Assembly (NCBI GenBank): GCA_035294855.1
Contig: DATGKD010000142.1
Span: 1-8,394, forward strand
Length of the DNA: 8,394 nucleotides
Direction of reading: 5' to 3'
DNA from: DATGKD01 sp035294855
Lineage (GTDB): Bacteria; Actinomycetota; Acidimicrobiia; Acidimicrobiales; UBA8190
Position numbers and translations under genes: made by a program. A model generated the notes under the pieces. It was given only the letters and a program-made list of their open reading frames with translations. It searched no databases and was not told where the DNA came from. Of this stretch, positions 1 to 5,170 are shown piece by piece. Position 1 is the stretch's first letter. Each line of letters starts with the position of its first letter.

Positions 1-22
1 ATTCAGGCCGGTGCGCTCGTGA
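1..22 (+). CDS. 3' end of an upstream gene (partial)
   Basis: An open frame entering from the left edge reads FRPVRS and stops with TGA at 20-22. That stop overlaps the GTG start of the next gene in a GTGA arrangement, the same fusion seen at the next junction (1188-1191). This suggests translational coupling to a co-transcribed upstream gene. Only six residues are visible, so no function can be given; the call rests on the overlap pattern and could be chance. Confidence 0.4.
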
Positions 23-1191
23 GCGTGGTCCCGGCGGGCCGCCGTGCGGTGATCGCCGGCGTCGCCACCTCCGACTATCCGTACCTGCCCGACATGTCGG
101 AACACGCGGTCCACGGCCAGGCCGCGGACCGCGCCCTCGCCGACGCCGGGCTCACGTTCGCCGATGTCGACGGGTTCGCCACGGCGGGCTTCTTCCCCAT
201 GTACGCCGTGGGGGTGGCCGAGTACCTCGGCATGCACCCCGTCTATTACGACGAGACGCACGCCGGGGGGGCCTCGTTCGAGGTGCTCGTCGAGCACGCT
301 GCGCTCGCCGTGGAGGCGGGGGCCGCGGAGGTGGTGCTCGTCACGTACGGCAGTGTGCAGCTGTCGCAGATGGGGCGGCGGCTGGGCACCGGCGGGGGTG
401 GAGGCGGCTTCGCGCCGGGGCCTGCCGTCTACGACGCGCTGTGGGGGAACACGCTGGTCGGCAACTACGCGCTGGCGGCACGCCGGCACATGCACCAGTT
501 CGGCACGACCTCCGAACAACTGGCGGCCATCGCGGTGTCGACCCGGGCGCACGCGGTGCACAACCCCCAGGCCCAGGAGCGCGAGCCCATCACGGTGGAC
601 GACGTGCTGTCGTCGCGTCTCGTCGCCGACCCGCTGCACAAGCTCGACTGCTGCGTGATCTCCGACGGCGGCGCGGCGTGCGTGGTGACCACCGCCGAGC
701 GCGCTGCGGACCTGCCGAAGGCCCCGATCTACGTGCTGGGCGGGGCGCACGCCACGACCCATCACATGAACATGTCGGCCATGGCGGACCTCACCGTGAC
801 ACCCGCGTCCCAGTGCGGGCCGATCGCGTTCGCCCGCGCCGGCGTGAAACCCGATGACATCGACGTGGCCGAGCTGTACGACTCGTTCACGATCACGGTG
901 CTGCTCACGCTCGAGGACCTGGGGTTCTGTGCCAAGGGAGAGGGAGGTGCGTTCGTGGAGGACGGCGGCATCGGCGTGGGCGGGCGGCTGCCCACGAACA
1001 CCGACGGCGGAGGACTGTCGGCCTGCCACCCCGGCATGCGCGGCATGTTCCTCATCGTGGAGTCGGTGCGGCAGCTGCGCGGCGAGGGCGGGCCCACCCA
1101 GGTGCCCGGCGCCCGGCTGGCCGTGGCTCACGGCACGGGGGGCATGCTCTCCACCGGTGCCACGCTCGTCCTCGGAAACGAGGCACCGTGA
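19..1191 (+). CDS. Thiolase-superfamily protein (lipid-transfer/SCP-x type), possible Ltp2-like aldolase
   Basis: A 390-residue thiolase-fold protein, the normal length for the SCP-x/lipid-transfer branch. Seen: the segment where thiolases carry the nucleophilic Cys reads GGAS (residues 83-86) with no Cys nearby; SDGGAACVV lies mid-protein; ELYDSFT (Tyr287, Asp288) occupies the place of the NEAF/HDCF loop; ACHPGMRG carries His337 of the GHP motif; and AHGTGG near the C-terminus replaces the second catalytic Cys region. Known of the family: canonical members cleave or form 3-ketoacyl-CoA in the cytoplasm, while Ltp2 aldolases of steroid side-chain degradation lack the Cys, use tyrosines, and need a DUF35 partner. 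Inferred: loss of the nucleophile plus the overlapping DUF35 gene (GTGA, 4 nt) favours an aldolase or other non-thiolytic acyl-CoA reaction. The GTG start is chosen because it overlaps the preceding stop and the protein begins close to the fold (RRAVIAGVATSDYPY). Family assignment is firm, reaction uncertain. Confidence 0.88.
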   Translation: MSVVPAGRRAVIAGVATSDYPYLPDMSEHAVHGQAADRALADAGLTFADVDGFATAGFFPMYAVGVAEYLGMHPVYYDETHAGGASFEVLVEHAALAVEAGAAEVVLVTYGSVQLSQMGRRLGTGGGGGGFAPGPAVYDALWGNTLVGNYALAARRHMHQFGTTSEQLAAIAVSTRAHAVHNPQAQEREPITVDDVLSSRLVADPLHKLDCCVISDGGAACVVTTAERAADLPKAPIYVLGGAHATTHHMNMSAMADLTVTPASQCGPIAFARAGVKPDDIDVAELYDSFTITVLLTLEDLGFCAKGEGGAFVEDGGIGVGGRLPTNTDGGGLSACHPGMRGMFLIVESVRQLRGEGGPTQVPGARLAVAHGTGGMLSTGATLVLGNEAP

Positions 1192-1655
1192 GCGAACGCA
1201 CCGCACCGCCTGCTCGGCCGCCATCTTCCCCGCCGCCCGCTGACGAGCGTCCCCCCAAGCCGAGGCCGGCGCCGGTCCCCGACTCGGACTCGGCGCCCTA
1301 CTGGTCGGCCGCGCACGACGGCCGGCTCGTGGTCCAGCGCTGCGTGGTCTGCGGCGCCCGCCAGCTGTACCCGCGCGACCGCTGCCTCAAGTGCCGGGGG
1401 GCAGTCGAATGGGTCGAGGCGACCGGCCGGGGCACGGTGTACAGCTTCACCGTGATCCGCCAGAACTACACCCGGCCGTTTCGCGACCAGATCCCCTACG
1501 TCGTCGCCCTCGTGGACCTGGAAGAAGGTCCCCGAGTCATGACCAACGTCGTGGGGTGCGACCCGGACGACGTGCACATCGGCATGCCGGTGCGGGCCAC
1601 CTTCGAGACCGTGTCGGACGAGGCGGGCATCGCGCTCTTCGAGCCCGCCACCTGA
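1188..1655 (+). CDS. DUF35 zinc-ribbon/OB-fold protein, partner of the upstream thiolase
   Basis: A 155-residue DUF35 protein. Residues 52-69 form a rubredoxin-like zinc ribbon (Cys52-x2-Cys55 and Cys66-x2-Cys69), followed by an OB-fold (about 72-152) with the family signature GRGTVYSFTV and a P-Y-VVALVDLEEG strand. Known: such proteins bind acyl-CoA and form obligate complexes with thiolase-like enzymes, as with ChsH2 and Ltp2. Its GTG start overlaps the thiolase stop by 4 nt, implying coupled translation and a complex between the two products. Odd: the N-terminus has a proline-rich tail (13 Pro in residues 6-32) before the usual start of the domain near SAPYW. If that tail is an annotation artefact, no good downstream start with a ribosome site is visible, so the overlapping start is preferred. 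Confidence 0.88.
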   Translation: MSERTAPPARPPSSPPPADERPPKPRPAPVPDSDSAPYWSAAHDGRLVVQRCVVCGARQLYPRDRCLKCRGAVEWVEATGRGTVYSFTVIRQNYTRPFRDQIPYVVALVDLEEGPRVMTNVVGCDPDDVHIGMPVRATFETVSDEAGIALFEPAT

Positions 1656-1678
1656 CCCACGAACTGCCCACCCGTCCG

Positions 1679-1700
1679 TCCACCACGTGGGTCCACCACG
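1679..1700 (+). repeat. Short direct repeat TCCACCACG x2
   Basis: TCCACCACG occurs at 1679-1687 and again at 1692-1700, separated by TGGG. An 8-bp palindrome CCACGTGG (1683-1690) overlaps the first copy. It lies in the gap between the DUF35 gene and the F420 oxidoreductase gene, so it could be a regulator binding site. Two 9-bp copies are weak evidence in GC-rich DNA. Confidence 0.3.
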
Positions 1701-1706
1701 ACACGG

Positions 1707-1725
1707 GGGTGCGCACGGCGCACCC
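1707..1725 (+). terminator. GC-rich hairpin, candidate terminator after the first thiolase/DUF35 pair
   Basis: GGGTGCGC (1707-1714) pairs perfectly with GCGCACCC (1718-1725) around a 3-nt loop, ACG. It lies about 50 nt after the DUF35 stop and about 50 nt before the next start. No U-tract follows, as is common for actinobacterial hairpins, so it may be a U-less terminator or a leader structure of the next gene. Confidence 0.45.
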
Positions 1726-1763
1726 GGGGTACCGCTGTGGACATGGAACGAGGGACCTCGAGC

Positions 1764-1769
1764 GAGGAG
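1764..1769 (+). promoter_or_regulatory. Ribosome binding site GAGGAG that fixes the oxidoreductase start
   Basis: GAGGAG lies 8 nt before the ATG at 1778. It decides for this start against the long in-frame extension reaching back into the DUF35 gene. Confidence 0.75.
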
Positions 1770-1777
1770 CGCCGCGC

Positions 1778-2740
1778 ATGACGCTCTGGGGCTACACGAT
1801 GATGTGCGAACAGTCCGATCCGTGCTCCTTGGTCGACGACGTCGTGCGAGCCGAGGCGGTCGGATTCGACTTCGCGGTGATCTCCGATCACTACTTTCCG
1901 TGGCTCGACAGTCAGGGCCATTCGCCGTACGCCTGGTCCGTGCTCGGCGCCGCGGCCCAGGCCACGAGCTCGATCCCCCTCATGACGTACGTGACCTGTC
2001 CTAGCTTCCGCTATCACCCCGCCGTGGTGGCCCAGAAGGCGGCGACCGTGCAGCTGCTCAGCGGGGGGCGCTTCACCCTCGGTCTGGGATCGGGGGAGAA
2101 CCTGAACGAGCACGTGATCGGGCAAGGGTGGCCGAACTCGCGTGTCCGACACGAGCGTCTGCGCGAGGCCATCGACGTCATCCGGGCATTGTTCGCGGGC
2201 GGGTTCGTCGACTACCGCGGCGACCACTTCGACGTGAACCGGGCGAAGCTCTGGGACTTGCCGTCCCCGGTTCCCCCGATCGGTGTGGCGGTATCGGGCC
2301 CCCGCTCCGCTCGTCTCGCCGGCGACAAGGCGGACCTCATGATCGCCGTCCAGCCCGAGCCCACGCTGGGCGAGATGTTCGACCGGGCCGGCGGCGTGGG
2401 CAAGCCCCGCGTGGGGCAGATGGCGGTGTCGTTCGACACCGATGCACAGGCGGCCGTGGAGCGTGCCCACGATCAGTTCCGCTGGTTCGCGTCCGGGTGG
2501 CATGTCATGAGCGAGCTTCCCAGCACGACGGCATTCGCGGCGGCCAGCGCGCAGGTGTCCGCGGAGGACGTCCGGGCCCAGATCGCCTGCGGCCCTGACG
2601 TCGAGGAGCACGTCGGCAAGTTGCAGGCATTCGTCGACGCGGGCTTCTCGCACGTGGCGCTGGTCCAGATCGGTGGCGGTCACCAGGCGCCATTCCTCGA
2701 ATGGGCGGGCCGCGAGCTCCTCCCCGCGCTGCGGTCGTAG
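1778..2740 (+). CDS. F420-dependent LLM-class oxidoreductase (TIGR03557 / Fgd-like family)
   Basis: A 320-residue cytoplasmic TIM-barrel protein of the luciferase-like monooxygenase class, close to the F420-dependent glucose-6-phosphate dehydrogenase relatives grouped as TIGR03557. Seen: GYTMMCEQS at the N-terminus; SDHYFPW with Asp37, His38 and Trp42 in the positions of Asp39, His40 and Trp44 of Fgd; YVTCP (71-75); and GSGENLNEH with Glu107 matching Fgd Glu109. The conserved His, Trp and Glu argue for an active F420 redox enzyme, hydride transfer between F420 and an alcohol, aldehyde or enone. The substrate cannot be read off; glucose-6-phosphate is not demonstrated. It is flanked by hairpins at 1707-1725 and 2765-2783, so it may be its own transcription unit inside the cluster. 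Start chosen from GAGGAG at 1764-1769. An F420 enzyme also supports an actinobacterial host. Confidence 0.92.
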   Translation: MTLWGYTMMCEQSDPCSLVDDVVRAEAVGFDFAVISDHYFPWLDSQGHSPYAWSVLGAAAQATSSIPLMTYVTCPSFRYHPAVVAQKAATVQLLSGGRFTLGLGSGENLNEHVIGQGWPNSRVRHERLREAIDVIRALFAGGFVDYRGDHFDVNRAKLWDLPSPVPPIGVAVSGPRSARLAGDKADLMIAVQPEPTLGEMFDRAGGVGKPRVGQMAVSFDTDAQAAVERAHDQFRWFASGWHVMSELPSTTAFAAASAQVSAEDVRAQIACGPDVEEHVGKLQAFVDAGFSHVALVQIGGGHQAPFLEWAGRELLPALRS

Positions 2741-2764
2741 CCCGGTCGCCCGGATCCACACCCA

Positions 2765-2783
2765 TCTCCGCCGTGGGCGGAGA
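2765..2783 (+). terminator. GC-rich hairpin after the oxidoreductase gene
   Basis: TCTCCGCC (2765-2772) pairs perfectly with GGCGGAGA (2776-2783) around a 3-nt loop, GTG, 24 nt after the stop codon. No U-tract follows. Placement and geometry match the hairpin at 1707-1725 (8-bp stem, 3-nt loop), suggesting the same U-less terminator type. Confidence 0.5.
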
Positions 2784-2801
2784 GGACGACCGGGTAGACG
2801 A

Positions 2802-2824
2802 CCTGGGAGACTGGCCGTCCCAGG
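2802..2824 (+). other. Second inverted repeat in the gap before the ferritin-like gene
   Basis: CCTGGGA (2802-2808) pairs with TCCCAGG (2818-2824) around a 9-nt loop. It lies between the terminator-like hairpin at 2765-2783 and the repeat at 2830-2868, so it could be an operator or a leader stem for the ferritin-like gene. No promoter boxes are recognisable nearby. Confidence 0.3.
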
Positions 2825-2829
2825 CGCGT

Positions 2830-2868
2830 GGGCCCTTCGGAAGGGGCTCGGTACGGGCCCTCGGAAGG
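2830..2868 (+). repeat. Imperfect tandem repeat running into the ribosome binding site
   Basis: GGGCCCTTCGGAAGG (2830-2844) is repeated as GGGCCCTCGGAAGG (2855-2868), with one T missing and a 10-nt spacer. The second copy runs into the purine-rich ribosome binding site AAGGAG (2869-2874), 5 nt before the ATG at 2880. It may be an operator pair or a translational control element for the ferritin-like gene. Confidence 0.45.
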
Positions 2869-2879
2869 AAGGAGCCGGA

Positions 2880-3470
2880 ATGTCGGACAAGCCGAGCTAC
2901 CTCGGACTGCTGAACGCCATCGCCGTCAACGAAGCCAATGCCTACCGGTACCTGTCGGTGTGGATCGACACCACCGACGACCCCGAGGTGAAGGCGGTCC
3001 TGCGCACCGTCGCCTGGCGTGAAGGCGAGCACGGCATGAGCTTCGCCAAGCGCATCGACGAGCTCGGCTACGAGCTCCGTCAGCGCGACGACCTGAACGT
3101 GCAGGAGCGGGTCGACCTCGCGGGCTCGGATCTGACCGACCTCGAGAAGATGGAGCGCTTCGGTCTGCACTGTCTCGACGACGTGCTGCACGCCTTCGAC
3201 AACGTGTTCCAGGACCACACGATCGACATCGAGACCGGCGCCCTGCTCGGTCGCTACATCGCCGAGGAGTTCGACTCCTCACGCTTGCTGCGGTGCTGCT
3301 ACGACGCACTCAAGGCACGGGCCGGCGGCGGTGCCGCCGGCACCGGGGCCGGCTCCCCCGCGGCCGCGCAGCTCGAGGCGGTGCACGACAAACTCGACGC
3401 CTTGTGCCGTTCGGTGGAGGAACTGCGCCAGATCGTCTGCGCCCAGAGCATGCCGGCCGAGGCACCCTGA
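2880..3470 (+). CDS. Ferritin-like di-iron-fold protein with C-terminal coiled coil
   Basis: A 196-residue soluble protein predicted as a four-helix ferritin-like bundle. Seen: Glu18 in helix 1 (VNEANAYRYL), ExxH in helix 2 (Glu48-x2-His51, REGEHGMSF), an acidic helix 3 with His97 and His104, and helix 4 (YIAEEFDSSRLL) with Glu129/Glu130 and Asp132 where rubrerythrin-like proteins have a second ExxH. A Gly/Ala-rich linker (about 148-163) leads to a short amphipathic helix (164-187), likely a coiled coil for oligomerisation or partner binding. Known: the family handles iron or peroxide, or holds a di-iron oxygen-activating centre. Whether this one binds two metals is uncertain because of the altered helix 4. 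Start fixed by AAGGAG 5 nt upstream. A leader with hairpins and a tandem repeat suggests it heads the unit that continues into DUF35 and thiolase 2. Confidence 0.72.
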   Translation: MSDKPSYLGLLNAIAVNEANAYRYLSVWIDTTDDPEVKAVLRTVAWREGEHGMSFAKRIDELGYELRQRDDLNVQERVDLAGSDLTDLEKMERFGLHCLDDVLHAFDNVFQDHTIDIETGALLGRYIAEEFDSSRLLRCCYDALKARAGGGAAGTGAGSPAAAQLEAVHDKLDALCRSVEELRQIVCAQSMPAEAP

Positions 3471-3509
3471 GCGCGGCGACGACGCCGACGGGCCGGGAGC
3501 CCTCCGCAC

Positions 3510-3531
3510 CGACGGGGGGCGGTCCCCGTCG
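3510..3531 (+). other. Hairpin between the ferritin-like gene and the second DUF35 gene
   Basis: CGACGGGG (3510-3517) pairs with CCCCGTCG (3524-3531) around the loop GGCGGT. It lies in the 86-nt gap before the GTG at 3557 and supports that gap being non-coding. It could attenuate or process the transcript between the two genes. Confidence 0.4.
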
Positions 3532-3556
3532 AGCGCCCGACGGCGAACCCGGAAGC

Positions 3557-3943
3557 GTGCCCGTCCGTCAGGGCCTTTTCACCGACGGGGACGGACCGCG
3601 CCTGCTGGGCGGGCGGTGCCCGGCATGCACGCGCTGCCACTTCCCGCGCGCCGAGACGTGCCCGTACTGCTCGGCCGATGGGGCACAGCCCGTCGAGTTG
3701 TCCCCCACCGGTCGCCTGTGGGCATGGACGGCGGTGACCGCGGCCCCCCCGGGCTACACGGGCCCGGTCCCCTACGGCTTCGGCGTCGTCGAGCTGCCCG
3801 AGGGGGTCCGTGTGATCACGCGCCTCACCGAGCCCGATCCGGCGCGCCTCGAGGCCGGTCAGCCCATGAAGCTCACCGTGGTGCCCGTGGGCGCGGACGA
3901 AAGCGGGAGCCCGGTCGTCACGTACGCGTTCTCCCCGGTCTGA
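3557..3943 (+). CDS. Second DUF35 zinc-ribbon/OB-fold protein
   Basis: A 128-residue compact DUF35 protein. The zinc ribbon is Cys21-x2-Cys24 and Cys35-x2-Cys38 (GGRCPACTRCHFPRAETC, with an extra Cys27), followed by an OB-fold (about 45-125) with TGRLWAWTAV and a VPYGFGVVELPEG strand. By family precedent it binds acyl-CoA and complexes with a thiolase-like enzyme, here the gene 1 nt downstream. The start is uncertain. GTG at 3557 gives MPVRQGLFT, which looks like a natural beginning of the domain, but only a weak GGAAG lies too close upstream. The frame is open further 5' and a CTG at 3467 overlaps the ferritin-like stop as CTGA, which would add 30 low-complexity residues. It shares little beyond family motifs with the first DUF35 protein, so recent duplication is unlikely. 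Confidence 0.85.
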   Translation: MPVRQGLFTDGDGPRLLGGRCPACTRCHFPRAETCPYCSADGAQPVELSPTGRLWAWTAVTAAPPGYTGPVPYGFGVVELPEGVRVITRLTEPDPARLEAGQPMKLTVVPVGADESGSPVVTYAFSPV

Positions 3944-3944
3944 C

Positions 3945-5105
3945 ATGAGCGGGGCTTACGCGCACGAGGTCGTGGTGTCCGGGGTCGGCATGCACCCGTT
4001 CGGGCGCTTCGACGGCCTCACCACGACGGACATGGGCGTGGCGGCGGTGCGCGCCGCGTTGACCGACGCCGGCATCGGCGCCGGTGCGGCCGAGGGCGGC
4101 TTCCAGGCCGCGTTCTGCGGGACCGCGTACGGAGGGGTGGCGTCGGGACACAAGGTGCTCGGGCGCCTCGGCATGACGGGCATGCCCATCGTCGACGTCG
4201 AGGCGGGCTGCGCCAGTGGCGGCGCCGCGCTCATGATCGCCGCGGGCGCCATCCGATCGGGGCAGTACGACACCGTGCTCGTCTTCGGGCTGGAGAAGAT
4301 GCCGAGAGGCATCATCCGCTCGTCGTTCTTCGAGCCGTGGCAGGAGGCCGCCGGCATGGCCGCCACGCCCGCGTACTTCGCGCTGCGCGCCCAGCGGCTC
4401 ATGCGGGAGTCGCAGGTCACCAAGGAGCATCTGGCCGCCGTGGTGGTGAAGAACCGCCGTCACGGGGCGCACAACCCCGACGCCATGTTCCGCTCGGAGG
4501 TCGACGCCCGTGCCGTGCTCGGATCGCGGGTGGTGTGCGAGCCGCTCCATCTGTGGATGCTCTGCACGCCGAACGAGGGAGCCGCGGCGGTGGTCCTCAC
4601 GACCGCGGGCCAGAGCCGCGGGGCGGTGCGGCTGCGCAGCGCGGTCCTCCGGAGCCACGTGCCAGGTTCGGTGCTGAGCGAGTCCACCCCGATGGCCGGG
4701 CTGGCCGACGACACGATCCCCTCACCGACCACGCGCGCCGCCGTCGCCGCCTACGAGGAGGCGGGGATCGGTCCCGAGGACCTCGACGTCGTCGAATGCC
4801 AGGACACCGACGCGGCGCGCGAGCTGCTCAGCTACGAGGAGCTCGGGCTGTGCAAGCCGGGCGGGGCGGCCGCACTCCTCGACGAGGGCGCCACCATGCT
4901 GGGCGGCCGATTGCCGGTGAACCCGAGCGGTGGGCTGTTGTCCAAGGGCGAGCCCCTGGGGGCGTCCGCGCTGGGCCAGGTGGTGGAGCTCGTCCGACAG
5001 CTGCGGGGCGACGCGGGGCCCCGCCAAGTCGAAGGCGCCCGGGTCGCGATGTCGCATACGGTCGGGCGCGGTGCCAATGCGGGAGTCGTCGTCCTGTCCA
5101 GCTGA
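3945..5105 (+). CDS. Thiolase-superfamily protein with catalytic Cys89 and an altered His motif
   Basis: A 386-residue thiolase-fold acyl-CoA enzyme. Seen: VVVSGVGMHPFGRF at the start; the nucleophile loop EAGCASGG with Cys89, the same number as in classical biosynthetic thiolase; NEGAAAVVL mid-protein; ECQDTDA at the loop where SCP-x types have HDCF; GGLLSKGEPLGAS with Glu336 where thiolases have His (GHPLG); and SHTVGRGANAG at the end in place of the second Cys loop. So the acylation Cys is present but the base that activates it is replaced. I recall GEPLGAS as recurring in actinobacterial thiolase-like proteins, so it may define a subfamily rather than a dead enzyme. The ATG is 1 nt after the DUF35 stop, implying coupling and complex formation. 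Likely role: thiolytic, condensing or retro-aldol step on an acyl-CoA. Confidence 0.88.
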   Translation: MSGAYAHEVVVSGVGMHPFGRFDGLTTTDMGVAAVRAALTDAGIGAGAAEGGFQAAFCGTAYGGVASGHKVLGRLGMTGMPIVDVEAGCASGGAALMIAAGAIRSGQYDTVLVFGLEKMPRGIIRSSFFEPWQEAAGMAATPAYFALRAQRLMRESQVTKEHLAAVVVKNRRHGAHNPDAMFRSEVDARAVLGSRVVCEPLHLWMLCTPNEGAAAVVLTTAGQSRGAVRLRSAVLRSHVPGSVLSESTPMAGLADDTIPSPTTRAAVAAYEEAGIGPEDLDVVECQDTDAARELLSYEELGLCKPGGAAALLDEGATMLGGRLPVNPSGGLLSKGEPLGASALGQVVELVRQLRGDAGPRQVEGARVAMSHTVGRGANAGVVVLSS

Positions 5106-5111
5106 GCGCCG

Positions 5112-5135
5112 GGCACCGACTGTCGTGCCGGTGCC
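5112..5135 (+). terminator. Hairpin after thiolase 2
   Basis: GGCACCG (5112-5118) pairs with CGGTGCC (5129-5135) around a 10-nt loop. An alternative pairing GGCAC (5112-5116) with GTGCC (5125-5129) also exists. It starts 7 nt after the thiolase stop in the 65-nt gap before the next gene. No U-tract follows, so it may be a weak terminator, attenuator or RNA processing site. Confidence 0.4.
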
Positions 5136-5170
5136 GACCGCCGGAGAACCGAGTCACCACGAGGAGTCCC

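Noticed and set aside
376..414. Glycine-run segment in thiolase 1 as a frameshift or sequencing error
   Set aside because: The frame continues with recognisable thiolase sequence on both sides, and the gene ends in the expected GTGA overlap, so the run is simply coding.
1391..1777. N-terminal extension of the F420 oxidoreductase back into the DUF35 gene
   Set aside because: The extension overlaps the DUF35 coding frame and is Arg/Gly-rich. The family start MTLWGYTMMCEQS has its own GAGGAG site.
1496..2890. An open frame of 464 codons on the minus strand
   Set aside because: Antisense to the F420 oxidoreductase, which has clear family motifs. Low-complexity Arg/Gly-rich translation without domains.
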